Shown: positions 16,370-25,000 of the stretch, piece after piece | How positions within the stretch are numbered: the stretch's first letter is position 1 | Layout of the letters: the number at the start of each line of letters is the position of its first letter | DNA from: Vibrio ruber DSM 16370 | GTDB lineage: Bacteria; Pseudomonadota; Gammaproteobacteria; Enterobacterales; Vibrionaceae | Direction: 5' to 3' | NCBI RefSeq assembly: GCF_900163965.1 | Contig: NZ_FULE01000035.1 | Span: 1-33,385 of the forward strand | Length of the DNA stretch: 33,385 nt | Notes under the pieces: generated by a model | Database searches by the model: none | What the model was told of the DNA's origin: nothing | What the model saw: only the letters and a program-made list of their open reading frames with translations | Made by a program: the position numbers and the translations under genes

Positions 16370-16789
16370 TCACCAACAGAAATTCAAAAACAGAAAGTCG
16401 GTCTCTTCATAGCGAAGCAGTTTTGCATGGTCGTCAAGATAGAGATCCAATCGACACACATTGTGTAAATCAGGTTGCCCTTCTTCGGCGATCATATCCA
16501 GCGCATCAATCACTGAACGCTGATTTTTGTAAGACCAACTGACTGAGGCCAAAATATCCGGTGAGAAAAAAGTCGCTAGCCATGGCCGTTTAATAACAAA
16601 CATCACTGACCCTTGTGAAACATCTTTGATTTCTGATGTATCGTCATACTGATATAGCCAAACCTGTATCGGCTTGTCTGGGTTGTTGTAATGAATGTAC
16701 ATCCGTTTCGGAAAGAAAAAAGCAACGATAAAACCGATACATATCAATAAAAGAATCATTCGAATTATTTTGACTGGACTAGCTTTCAT
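16370..16789 (-). CDS. Membrane-anchored immunity protein candidate for the type-44-like toxin
   Basis: The 139-aa protein has one N-terminal membrane helix (ILLLICIGFIVAFFF, residues about 12-26) after a short basic start. A C-terminal domain of about 110 residues should face the periplasm. Its start overlaps the toxin stop region by 11 bases, so the two genes are translationally coupled, the usual arrangement for effector and immunity. The family was not recognised. A 52-base decayed copy of its 3' end (44 identities) is present at 20185-20236, next to a copy of the toxin's end, which supports the two genes travelling as a unit. The immunity role is inferred from position, coupling and topology. 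Confidence 0.65.
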   Translation of the reverse strand: MKASPVKIIRMILLLICIGFIVAFFFPKRMYIHYNNPDKPIQVWLYQYDDTSEIKDVSQGSVMFVIKRPWLATFFSPDILASVSWSYKNQRSVIDALDMIAEEGQPDLHNVCRLDLYLDDHAKLLRYEETDFLFLNFCW

Positions 16790-17582
16790 TTTCTAATTCT
16801 TTTCTGTGGGGGTGAAAACATAAATGAATGTCACGAGCTGCGTCAGAAAAACTCGCTTGCTCCAACCGTTTCATTAACTCCGGTGGGGTCAATGTTGCTA
16901 ACGAATCACCGTAATCCTGATATAGTTTGAAACCAACCTTCACAGCAATCACATCATCCGGGGCATCGCCCGAAGTGGTCATATTATCGAGAAACTGTGC
17001 TCCGCCTGCACCTCGTAACAAAAGCTCTTGGCTAAAACCGCAAGCCAAACCAACATAGCCATAATGTACATTGGACCAAATATCATAAAAATAATCATGT
17101 CTTTTATATTTATGCCAATAACTTTTAGAGTCAGTCGGTGGTTTATCATTAGGTTTTTTATTTTGCCGATATGCTCGTACTTTCGCTAATGTCCATAATT
17201 TACGATGTACAGCAACAGCTTTTAAACTTGGGTTATCACGAATTAATGGCTTATGATCCCACAAATGCCCTTTATATACTTTTTCGAGCCACAATGCGCT
17301 TGCCGTAATCAAGTCTGGCCTTGGCATAGGTACAAACAATTGTTTATACCACGGTAATTGCTGCCATTCCTTCAGCCGCTTATACTTATAATCCAACAAA
17401 TATCGAATCGTTTCACAAGTCTGACTCTGAATATTGGTTTTCATTTCACCAATAATGTACTCAGCGACCAGTAAGGCACCATCTGAATGTTGACACGATA
17501 ACAAAATAGACACTGGATCAAGCGTAGAGGCGGGGGTCGAGACAACCTCTTTTTTCAGTACCCAGCCCGATGTATCTGACAT
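16779..17582 (-). CDS. Type VI cargo effector, polymorphic toxin type 44-like
   Basis: The 267-aa protein has no signal peptide and no long membrane segment. Residues about 165-225 match from memory the polymorphic toxin type 44 domain: a Trp/Asp-rich lead, NVHYGYVGLACGFS (172-185), the GAGGAQ box (191-196) and SGDAPDDVIAVKVGFKLYQ (204-222). The biochemical activity of this family is not known to me. The first 130 residues contain a Trp-rich helical part with no recognised domain. Its ATG overlaps the PAAR stop by one base (TAATG, with AAGGAA upstream), so it is probably loaded onto that PAAR tip. The immunity candidate follows with an 11-base overlap. The last 18 codons have a decayed copy at 20229-20287. 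It could alternatively be a different His/Tyr-based hydrolase. Confidence 0.65.
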   Translation of the reverse strand: MSDTSGWVLKKEVVSTPASTLDPVSILLSCQHSDGALLVAEYIIGEMKTNIQSQTCETIRYLLDYKYKRLKEWQQLPWYKQLFVPMPRPDLITASALWLEKVYKGHLWDHKPLIRDNPSLKAVAVHRKLWTLAKVRAYRQNKKPNDKPPTDSKSYWHKYKRHDYFYDIWSNVHYGYVGLACGFSQELLLRGAGGAQFLDNMTTSGDAPDDVIAVKVGFKLYQDYGDSLATLTPPELMKRLEQASFSDAARDIHLCFHPHRKELENES

Positions 17583-18079
17583 TATATTTCCTTAATAAAT
17601 ATTTGGACTTTTTTCGGCTGAGTACCTGTATCTGTAACGGGTAACTGTCCACTGTGATCGGTTTTTCCCTGAGCAATTATCTCTCCATCAACAACAATAC
17701 GATATTCCACATCCCGAAGCGGTTGTCCCGTTTCATCTTTCATAATAAAGGCACGATCATGCAGTTTTTTCATCAGTTGTGGTTGTGGAACCTCATCACC
17801 AATATTAACCGTACCACCCCCCATTGTTACCCCACCACAATTCACCGAACCGCCTGTAATCGCTGCTGGTTTGTTGTTAATCGTCACAGTAGAAGAACCC
17901 GATGATATTTTTCGTGCGTGAGGTGGATGCTTTGGTTTGGAATGTGACTCGAGAGGATCCCCGACCCGAGCAGCGGGAATACCATCCATGAAAACGTCGG
18001 GAGAGCCGGAAGTGACAGGTGTTGGTGGAAATCCATCATGAGCAGTTCCGGTGTCTCCGACACGAACAGCTTTAGCCAT
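17582..18079 (-). CDS. PAAR-domain type VI spike tip with beta-sandwich extension
   Basis: The 165-aa protein starts MAKAVRVGDTGTAHDGFPP and spans a full PAAR repeat domain: GSPDVFMDGIPAARVGDP, the His-rich loop (SHSKPKHPPHARKI), VTINNKPAAITGGSVNC and GGGTVNIGDEV, with His and Cys residues placed to bind the zinc at the cone tip. PAAR proteins cap the VgrG spike and recruit cargo. Residues about 105-165 form a short extension (DETGQPLRDVEYRIVVDG, TDHSGQLPVTDTG) with the repeating beta/turn pattern of transthyretin-like domains, probably the docking site for the toxin encoded next. The ATG at 18079 was preferred to a TTG six codons upstream, which lacks a ribosome-binding site. The family is clear. 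Confidence 0.9.
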   Translation of the reverse strand: MAKAVRVGDTGTAHDGFPPTPVTSGSPDVFMDGIPAARVGDPLESHSKPKHPPHARKISSGSSTVTINNKPAAITGGSVNCGGVTMGGGTVNIGDEVPQPQLMKKLHDRAFIMKDETGQPLRDVEYRIVVDGEIIAQGKTDHSGQLPVTDTGTQPKKVQIFIKEI

Positions 18080-18285
18080 AACTTTTATTGGATCCAATAA
18101 CTATGAATGATATTTTCAAATATCACATTGAACACAATCCAACAACTCAATTATGCAACTAGTTTTATTTTTTGAGAGATGGTGTCAGAAACTTTTATCA
18201 CTTATTCATTTAATGATTAAGCCCCTATCCGATTCAATCTGAACAGATCAAAGCTAGGACTGATCGTGTCGTACCATTGCCCAAT

Positions 18286-18401
18286 AAATCGGGCGGATGA
18301 TCGGTATCATCTCCCACGTTGCAGGTCTGAAAGAACAAATGGCATTGCGGATTGATGTCGTGCCCTCACTGACCGGATCGACGGTTAAGATTCGTAGTTA
18401 A
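18286..18401 (+). repeat. Displaced copy of the sbcC 3' end, copy 2 of the 116-bp repeat
   Basis: This non-functional fragment repeats the last 38 codons and stop of sbcC (MIGIISHVAGLKEQMALR...), aligned gap-free with 16084-16199. With copy 1 it brackets the PAAR/toxin/immunity module. The two copies look like alleles from different strains rather than a fresh duplication, since they differ at 13 of 116 positions. The rest of 18080-18285 has no gene. Confidence 0.9.
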
Positions 18402-18411
18402 GTGTCACGAC

Positions 18412-18924
18412 TCACTGATACACGCTCATCAGTTGCAACGGATTAAATGGCGCATTAAACGGGGGTTGCGCCGATAATTTTTCGATCCGCTGCATGTCCA
18501 GTTGCTGAAACTCCGATTCCAATGCTTGCGGCCGATATGTTTTCTGAATTTTTAGCCACTCATCTAATCTTGTTTTATCTCCGGTTTCTGCGACATAATT
18601 CAGTAAATCTTGGCTATAGCGAGCCTTCTCTTCTGCGACACATTGATCGTTTGCCATTTCACTCAAAATAGATACGACCATCACTTTTTTTTCCCGAGAC
18701 AGTGAAGACAACCAAGCCGATTTAATATCATCTTTAGCCACTTTTGCTCTTTTGTGGCGACATTGTTCGATCTTCACGTTCAAATTGTCATAACTTGTCA
18801 GCATTTTTTGCCGTAAATAGTCATGTATCGATGTCGCATTGGCTGAATAGCTGAAAAAACACAGCACTATCATCAGCCAGTTTTGAACACGCATTATTTT
18901 AGAACGCACTTGCTTATAAAGCAT
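18412..18924 (-). CDS. Small exported protein of unknown function
   Basis: The product is 170 aa with an N-terminal signal peptide (MRVQNWLMIVLCFFSYSANA-TS), so it is probably periplasmic. The mature part is helical and charged, with two cysteines (IEQC, NDQC) about 45 residues apart that could form a disulfide. The family was not recognised. GGGAG lies 10 bases before the ATG at 18924; an in-frame ATG at 18894 that begins directly with the signal peptide is the alternative. The stop codon is 11 bases from the displaced sbcC fragment. Such cysteine-paired periplasmic proteins beside type VI cargo can be immunity proteins, but nothing here proves it. Confidence 0.6.
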   Translation of the reverse strand: MLYKQVRSKIMRVQNWLMIVLCFFSYSANATSIHDYLRQKMLTSYDNLNVKIEQCRHKRAKVAKDDIKSAWLSSLSREKKVMVVSILSEMANDQCVAEEKARYSQDLLNYVAETGDKTRLDEWLKIQKTYRPQALESEFQQLDMQRIEKLSAQPPFNAPFNPLQLMSVYQ

Positions 18925-19075
18925 TGTAAACACACTCCCAGAAGGTTCTCTCTTTTCCCATTGATAACATAGCAGTTTGAAAAGCGATTTTCTCTAACCT
19001 TTCTCGTTTCACGGCCTCGACCGACTGAAGGGCTTGAGCAAGCAGGGCTAATCATGCGAGGCGCTGCTACCACAG

Positions 19076-19104
19076 TTGACTGTATAGCGATGTTCATCAA
19101 TGAT
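19076..19104 (+). promoter_or_regulatory. Possible promoter of the D-2-hydroxyacid dehydrogenase gene
   Basis: TTGACT (19076-19081) and AATGAT (19099-19104, four of six matches to TATAAT) are 17 bases apart and 76 bases before the GTG start. This is a weak consensus match only. No other feature was seen in 18925-19179. Confidence 0.3.
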
Positions 19105-19179
19105 GGACGCTGGTGATTGCCTCCCAGTAAAAGGGAAAATAAAGCGACCGGTCGATACGTAAATAACAAGGAGCGTTGC

Positions 19180-20124
19180 GTGAAAATAACAGTATTGGAT
19201 GACTATCAGGATGTGGTCAAAACCTTGGATTGTTTCAAATTATTGTCAGCGCATGACGTGACCGTTTTAACCGAAACCTATGCTGAGCCAGAGTTGGTTG
19301 CCAGACTCAAAGACACCGAAGCACTTGTTTTGATTCGAGAGCGTACCACCATCACTGAATCATTGCTTGCTCAGCTTCCCCGTCTCAAAGTGATTAGTCA
19401 GACAGGCAAAGTGAGCCAGCATATTGATGTTCAATTGTGCGAGAAATATGGGATTACTGTGTTAGAAGGACGGGGCTCACCGGTAGCCCCCGCTGAATTG
19501 TGCTGGGCCTTGCTGATGGCTGCCAGTCGCCATATCCCGGCCTATGCTGCAAACCTCAGAAACAATCAATGGCAAAACGCTGGTGAACTTGGTTTAGGAC
19601 GCACGCTAAAGGGACTCAAACTCGGGATTTGGGGCTACGGGAATATCGGACAGAAAATCGCTCAATATGCGAAAGTATTTGAAATGTCCGTTGTCGTCTG
19701 GGGCAGTGAGCACTCCCGGGCACTCGCTCAAGCACACGGCTTTGAAGCTGCGGCGTCAAAGCAAGCGTTCTTCTCCACTGCGGATATTGTTTCACTGCAT
19801 TTACGTCTCAATGATGCCACACGAGCGTGTGTTACCGCTGACGATTTAAAACAAATGAAACCGGATTCCCTCTTTCTGAACGTGAGTCGTTCGGAGCTGG
19901 TTGAACAATCAGCGCTATACAACGAGCTTAGTGCGGTTCCGACTAAACAAGCTGCGATTGACGTGTTTGATTCTGAACCTGCGTCAATTCATCACGAACC
20001 GTTACTCTCACTGCCAAACGTCATCGCAACCCCTCATATTGGCTATGTGGAGAAAAACAGTTATGAGCTATATTTCAAAATCGCTTTTGAGAACATTTTG
20101 GCGTACTTGAAAGAGACGGTATAA
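19180..20124 (+). CDS. D-isomer-specific 2-hydroxyacid dehydrogenase
   Basis: The 314-aa NAD(P)-dependent cytoplasmic enzyme has the Rossmann fingerprint GYGNIG at residues 152-157. The catalytic residues are Arg237 (NVSRSEL), Glu266 (FDSEP) and His286 (TPHIGY), all intact. It belongs to the phosphoglycerate dehydrogenase-like branch, reducing a 2-keto acid or oxidising a D-2-hydroxy acid; the substrate is not evident. The GTG at 19180 was chosen because AAGGAG lies 6 bases upstream and the protein then starts MKITVLDDYQDV, typical for the family; a longer frame from 19117 would add an unlikely tail. It sits between the displaced sbcC end and a decayed toxin/immunity tail, so it may have been carried in with that material. 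Confidence 0.9.
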   Translation: MKITVLDDYQDVVKTLDCFKLLSAHDVTVLTETYAEPELVARLKDTEALVLIRERTTITESLLAQLPRLKVISQTGKVSQHIDVQLCEKYGITVLEGRGSPVAPAELCWALLMAASRHIPAYAANLRNNQWQNAGELGLGRTLKGLKLGIWGYGNIGQKIAQYAKVFEMSVVVWGSEHSRALAQAHGFEAAASKQAFFSTADIVSLHLRLNDATRACVTADDLKQMKPDSLFLNVSRSELVEQSALYNELSAVPTKQAAIDVFDSEPASIHHEPLLSLPNVIATPHIGYVEKNSYELYFKIAFENILAYLKETV

Positions 20125-20184
20125 ATTCGACGACCGGGAATCACCGTATGATTTTCCTGCTGGCGGGTCTTAGCGTGTAGCTCT

Positions 20185-20287
20185 CCAGCAGAAATTCAGC
20201 GACAGAAAGTCGGTTTCTTCATAACGAACTAGTTTTCTTTTTTTAATTCTGTTCTGAATGAATGAAGACATAAATGAGTGTCACGAC
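20185..20287 (-). pseudogene. Collapsed second copy of the toxin/immunity module
   Basis: Bases 20185-20236 match the end of the immunity gene (16373-16424) at 44 of 52 positions. Bases 20229-20287 match the end of the toxin gene (16779-16837) at 47 of 59 positions. On the minus strand the toxin piece still reads RDTHLCLHSFRTELKKEN then a stop, against RDIHLCFHPHRKELENES in the intact gene. The immunity stop codon has mutated (NFCW then AGA). The two pieces keep their order but the middle is deleted at the CTAG of the toxin stop. Bases 20305-20338 also weakly match 18246-18279 (23 of 34), the region beyond the PAAR gene, suggesting a whole module once stood here. Confidence 0.75.
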
Positions 20288-20438
20288 CAAATTTAACTCT
20301 CATTGATCAGAATTGGGACGAATTGTGTCAGTTCATTGATCACCGAACAATCTAAATCATAATATATTCCGTCACCCGGTTGTGTTGATACCCTCCATCA
20401 CTGGAAAAGGTCTTATAGTTAAAGAAAGGATGCAATTC

Positions 20439-20867
20439 ATGATCGATATTCAAGAGCCAACGATATCTGACGCAGCAGCCATCGCAGCACTACTCGGGTC
20501 ACTTGGTTACCCCGGTACAGAACCATTTATTGAAAGCCGAATCACTCAACTTATCTCCCATGACGACGATGTTCTCCTGATCGCTGTTAAAGAGAATGTG
20601 GTGATTGGTGTTATTTCTCTGCACTTTATTCCACAGCTTGCTTTGCCCAGAGATTTGTGCCGCATTAGTTATTTTTGTGTCTCTGAAACATCCCGGGGTG
20701 AGGGTGTCGGGGCTATGCTTGAGTCTCACGCTGTTGATATTGCGAAAGCGCGCGGCTGTGATCGCATTGAAGTTCATTGCAATTTCAGACGAGTGGATGC
20801 ACACCGCTTTTATGACCGGCAAGGGTATGTAGAATCGCCAAAGTATTTATTTAAATCACTCGATTAA
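20439..20867 (+). CDS. GNAT-family N-acetyltransferase
   Basis: This 142-aa cytoplasmic protein has the GNAT fold. Strand beta4 (RISYFCVSETSRGEGVGAML) contains the acetyl-CoA pyrophosphate loop RGEGVG at residues 86-91, followed by the helix DIAKARGCDRIEV and the C-terminal FYDRQGYVE motif of motif B. It transfers acetyl from acetyl-CoA to an amine; the substrate is unknown. The ATG at 20439 follows AAAGGA by 8 bases and gives MIDIQEPTISDAAAI, a normal GNAT start, so it was preferred over ATGs at 20382 and 20430. It stands alone, with the decayed module upstream and a gene-free gap of about 230 bases downstream. Confidence 0.85.
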   Translation: MIDIQEPTISDAAAIAALLGSLGYPGTEPFIESRITQLISHDDDVLLIAVKENVVIGVISLHFIPQLALPRDLCRISYFCVSETSRGEGVGAMLESHAVDIAKARGCDRIEVHCNFRRVDAHRFYDRQGYVESPKYLFKSLD

Positions 20868-21026
20868 ACCGCAACAAAACGTAAGCAGCAATAGAATCTG
20901 ACCCAGATTTTTGTATCAAATATACATAACAGCACATAAGAGATTCTGCTATTTCTCAATAATCTGATTACGTTTGATGAGCTGAATTTGATTACAGAAG
21001 CTGTAGAAGGGATTGAATTGAGATAA

Positions 21027-21058
21027 AAATGGGGAAGCAGTTCACTGCTCCCCCATTT
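21027..21058 (-). terminator. Terminator of the vgrG operon
   Basis: AAATGGGG plus AGCAG pair with CTGCT plus CCCCATTT around a TTCA loop, with one mismatch. On the minus strand the stem is followed by ATTTTTATC, a short T-run, as expected for the end of the operon whose last stop is at 21098. The remainder of 20868-21026 holds no gene. Confidence 0.7.
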
Positions 21059-21070
21059 AGAAATCCATAA

Positions 21071-21090
21071 GGAGAGACATTCGTCTCTCC
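21071..21090. repeat. Perfect 8-bp hairpin adjoining the terminator
   Basis: GGAGAGAC (21071-21078) and GTCTCTCC (21083-21090) surround ATTC. It lies between the operon's last stop codon and the terminator stem, giving two hairpins in tandem. There is no T-run of its own. Confidence 0.6.
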
Positions 21091-21097
21091 TATTCCG

Positions 21098-22072
21098 TTA
21101 CGCTTCGGCAAAAATATTCAATATTGGGCCACTGGCAGGAATATTGTTTTGCTCCTGCTCTTTGGCAATCTTGGTTAACTGAGCTTCAAATGCTTCATCC
21201 GTCATGTTTCGCCAGTAGCGCGGGTCGCGATTGGTTTGTTGGTCATACTCGGCTGTGGTCAGGTCAAGATGGCGGAACGGCTCTAACATCGGGATATCGG
21301 GCAGCGGTTTGCTGACATCCATATATTGCTGAATCATATTCCATAGGCGGTGATACTCGGCAACAGGGGCATTTACCCCGACCAGAGAGCCAATATTCAC
21401 CCCATATTTGTAGTTATTATAACGATGAACCAGCATCAAACGGTAACTCAGCAATCCCTGATGATTAGGGTTACTGGCAAGAATACAGTCAAACTCAATA
21501 AATGGGTGGGTAAAGATTTTGCGGTTACCCGCACCGTAGAGAGTAACCATACCTGTTTCACGGTTCAGGCAATACTTTTTGCGGGCAAACCAACGTTCTA
21601 GTTGATCCTTGCTCATATTTGGATCGATACGATTAAAAATAAATATGGGTAAATAAATAATAAAGGCTGGTAATGCTAAATATAAACTAATATCAAGCAC
21701 TGTTTGAATTGCCATATTAATGCCCGCATCACCAAAAATCATTATTAAAGTTAAGATACATAGTAAAGGATAGATAAAGCATAAAAAAAACTTTGCTAGT
21801 CCAGATATAAATAAATATATATGAGCCCAAGATCGAAATTCTAAAGGTTGTATACTTTGGTGATTCCAAAATAGATTATCTAGAGTAGATTCATTACTAG
21901 CTAAAGAAGGTTTCTGCTGTCTAATTGATAATGTAGAGATACTTTTGTTTACTTGAGAAAAAGGAAATACCTGCCCCCGCTTGCGCATTTTTTCCATTAA
22001 CCCCCGAGATTTTTCCGGCTGAGGCTGTGGGGTAAACTGTTCACTGTTATAGGCCGTGGGTTGGTAAGTCAT
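21098..22072 (-). CDS. DUF6708-like membrane protein, putative partner or immunity of the pore-forming effector
   Basis: The 324-aa protein has a soluble N-terminal part of about 80 residues. Two to three membrane helices follow at residues 82-147 (IYLFISGLAKFFLCFIYPLL, then a helix ending IIYLPIFIFNRIDP), with a C-terminal cytoplasmic-type domain containing ERWFARKKYCLNRETGMVTL. This layout resembles the DUF6708 proteins found beside VasX/BTH_I2691-type effectors. Its start overlaps the effector's stop by 4 bases (ATGA), so it is coupled to it. A protective role against the membrane-active effector is inferred from position and topology. The coding DNA from about 21600 to 21970 is far more AT-rich than the flanking parts, hinting at a replaced segment. 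Confidence 0.7.
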   Translation of the reverse strand: MTYQPTAYNSEQFTPQPQPEKSRGLMEKMRKRGQVFPFSQVNKSISTLSIRQQKPSLASNESTLDNLFWNHQSIQPLEFRSWAHIYLFISGLAKFFLCFIYPLLCILTLIMIFGDAGINMAIQTVLDISLYLALPAFIIYLPIFIFNRIDPNMSKDQLERWFARKKYCLNRETGMVTLYGAGNRKIFTHPFIEFDCILASNPNHQGLLSYRLMLVHRYNNYKYGVNIGSLVGVNAPVAEYHRLWNMIQQYMDVSKPLPDIPMLEPFRHLDLTTAEYDQQTNRDPRYWRNMTDEAFEAQLTKIAKEQEQNNIPASGPILNIFAEA

Positions 22073-25000
22073 TCAGCGTTCTCTTCAATCAGTGGTAACT
22101 GGTAATGCAGCCAGAATTTATCAGCATTATCCTCATCTTTAAACGTTGGCTGTTGTCCGTGCCCCGGTTGGGGGGAGGGGGTGGGATCATCTAAGGCTGC
22201 TACGGGAAATATCATCCCGTTAATAACAGATTGTAAGCGAACGAGAAAACCTGCTTCATAATGGTATAACTCATGTTTTGAATAGAGGAACCCGGTATCT
22301 AACTTGTCTTTAGGGACGCTTTTTCTAAAACCGTAACCATATAACTCCCCGTTAGCCGTTGATTCAATTTTCAATGGCTGATCATTGTCCTTATCAATAT
22401 CAATCAACGTATGTGTTCTGACATATCCCGTCCGACTAGGTGTATCCACCAGACGACTTTTATGCTCCATAATGGCCTGACGAACAAAGAGTAAAGCGCT
22501 TTCTTTATCCTGATTCAGTAGCTGAGACATATTTGATCGAACCCATAATAAATGTGTGACACCGGCTTGTTTCCACTCCGACTTCTCAGCATCAGACAGT
22601 CGTGTTTGTGTCTGAATATCATACATATTGATTTCAACATTCAGCAACATCCCTAATAGCCGCTGAAAGGCTATATCGGCATCCTGTAAATGCTGATAAT
22701 CATCGCCTGGATCTGCTGAAAACGGACCATTTTTCAGCCAGATTTCGATCGGGGTATCTTTGAGGAACATATATAAAACTCCGCCAACAATCATAATGGC
22801 TATTCCCCACGGGCCCAATACAGAAAGAGCCGCGCCTTCAGCGGCCATACCCCCGAATGTTGCCATCGCAGTACCGATACCAACTGCCCACATTGCAGCG
22901 GCTGCATCGTCATCATTACTATTTACAAGGTTCATTGCATCGTACATAGCAATTCCAGCAGTTAAAAAGCCTGCGGAAACACTGGCAAAGGCAAGACGAG
23001 AATATATCGTTCGCAACCCAACACTTTCAAGTGTTGATGCAAATTTTCCACCAACTCTAATCCACTCTGATGTTGTCAGTACAGTAAATCTTGCACCTGC
23101 ACCCAAAGTTAGATTAACACTATGCGTTATAGCGATACTCAAATCTAAAACTACACTGGAAATATTAGCTAGAGAATATCTGACATTTTTTCCTTGAGAA
23201 AGATTCACAAAATGCTGCCAGTTTGCCCGTAAATTCCATAATTCTATGCAGACCAAAAAATGTGGAATACGCAGTTTCTCGTAGGCGTTACTGGCGGTAA
23301 TTCCCTCTTTGCCTATATCACTGAGCGCCCGTTTGGCGTTAACCTGATTATAGGCTTTGGCAATATCATCGGTCTCAGGAACGACGACAACTTTTAAAGG
23401 GGCTTTTGCTGATAATGCTTCGCCGGCTTCGGCTGCGACTCTCGCAGCAGCTTTCTTATTTGTTGAAAGAACGAGTTTTCCGTTCTCTTCATAGACTCGC
23501 CCCATCGCCTTGCCGCCTTTACGACTGGAGACATAATTGCGATCGGCCTCTGATAATCCCCATTCCAGCCCTTGACCATGAACACCGACGACATAGCCTG
23601 TGGTTTTTGCACCATTAATATCAATATAAGTGAGTCTGCCAAATACTTTGGGGCTCATGGCTTTCATGGTTGCCAGTAATGGCGCATAAACAGCACTGAA
23701 CTGAATGGCTGTTGAAGAGACTTTATTTAACTCAATTGACAGACTATTTAAGGCACTGAAATAGTCGCGAAGATTACCGTCGATAGTCCCTGAAATTCGG
23801 CGAACCGTCGGAAATTGCTGCTCGCCATTATCAGAGGCGTCATCAGGGAAAAGCTGAGCGACTTCCAATACTTCCATTACTTTAGGCTTGACCAACAAAT
23901 TATCATCGGCCCAGCGAGCGATAGACTCTGGTGTACAAAGACCGGAGCCGTCATTGAAAGGCTTTGGTGCTTTATATTCGGCTTCTAATGTGACTTTACC
24001 TTCTTCAATAAACAACAATTCATGCAAGGGATGTTGACGATCATTATTGAGTAGCCTGACCAAGTTGTCTTGATAATCGAGTTTACCCCAGTTTTCTTTT
24101 GGTTCTAAGGTATCAATTTGTTCCGGATTGATTGCCAGAGAACTGACTGCGTTGCCGACAAACGGATAAATTGCAGCAGCATTGGTATCATCCAAACTTG
24201 TGATATCTTTCAATACCGATGCGAATACCTCTTCTTCAATTTCATGCGCTAATCGGCTCTGAATATGACGAAGTACGGAGCGACACTTCTCTCTTTCTGT
24301 TGTCCGCAATGTGCGATGAAAACGCCCACCGAAATAAGTATCGAAGTCACTGGTATCCGTATAATCATGGTAGGGGTTTTCCTGATTTCCCCATTTTTTC
24401 GGCATTAAAAAGCGTTGTACCAGCTCAGCACTGGCAAAATATTTCTGCATGGATGTATCTTTGAGTAGGAGCCCCAGATAACTCACACATCCTTTGATCA
24501 GAAAACTTTTATGTCGGATATTAAATAATGGGTCGGCTAACACAATACCTCGAAGCAGACGATTTTTTGCATCTGCCAGATAATCGTTGACTGAAGGTCT
24601 TGTCCAGTCTGGTTTTTTATCCGAGTCATTTGTTTCTCCCGGTGCTGTGTCTGCTTGTTTCGTGGTGTTATCTGCTGATTTTTTCTTTTTCTCTTCTTCC
24701 TGCAATAATTCCAGCAACATGCTTTGGCGTAGAATCGAGTCGTAATAATAAGGGGAATGATCCGGATGAATCCCAAATTGCCGGACTGCTTCATCACCAC
24801 TGTTCCAAGCGCTTTGGATTGAAGATTTAATGGATGCTGTCGCCTCAGATAACCAGCTTCCTGCAAGATTACGATTAAAGTCTTTAGGCTCGCCAAGAAA
24901 CATTTCTGTCTCCATTTCTCGCATCCGCATTTCGGGCAATGGTTTTTCTTGCTTTTTGGCTTCTGCCCGAATCACTCGCATCTGTGCTGAATTTTCTGCG

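Noticed and set aside
18894..19169. A 91-codon minus frame upstream of the exported protein gene
   Set aside because: It overlaps the ribosome-binding site and start of the dehydrogenase gene on the other strand and the start of the exported protein gene, with no family features.
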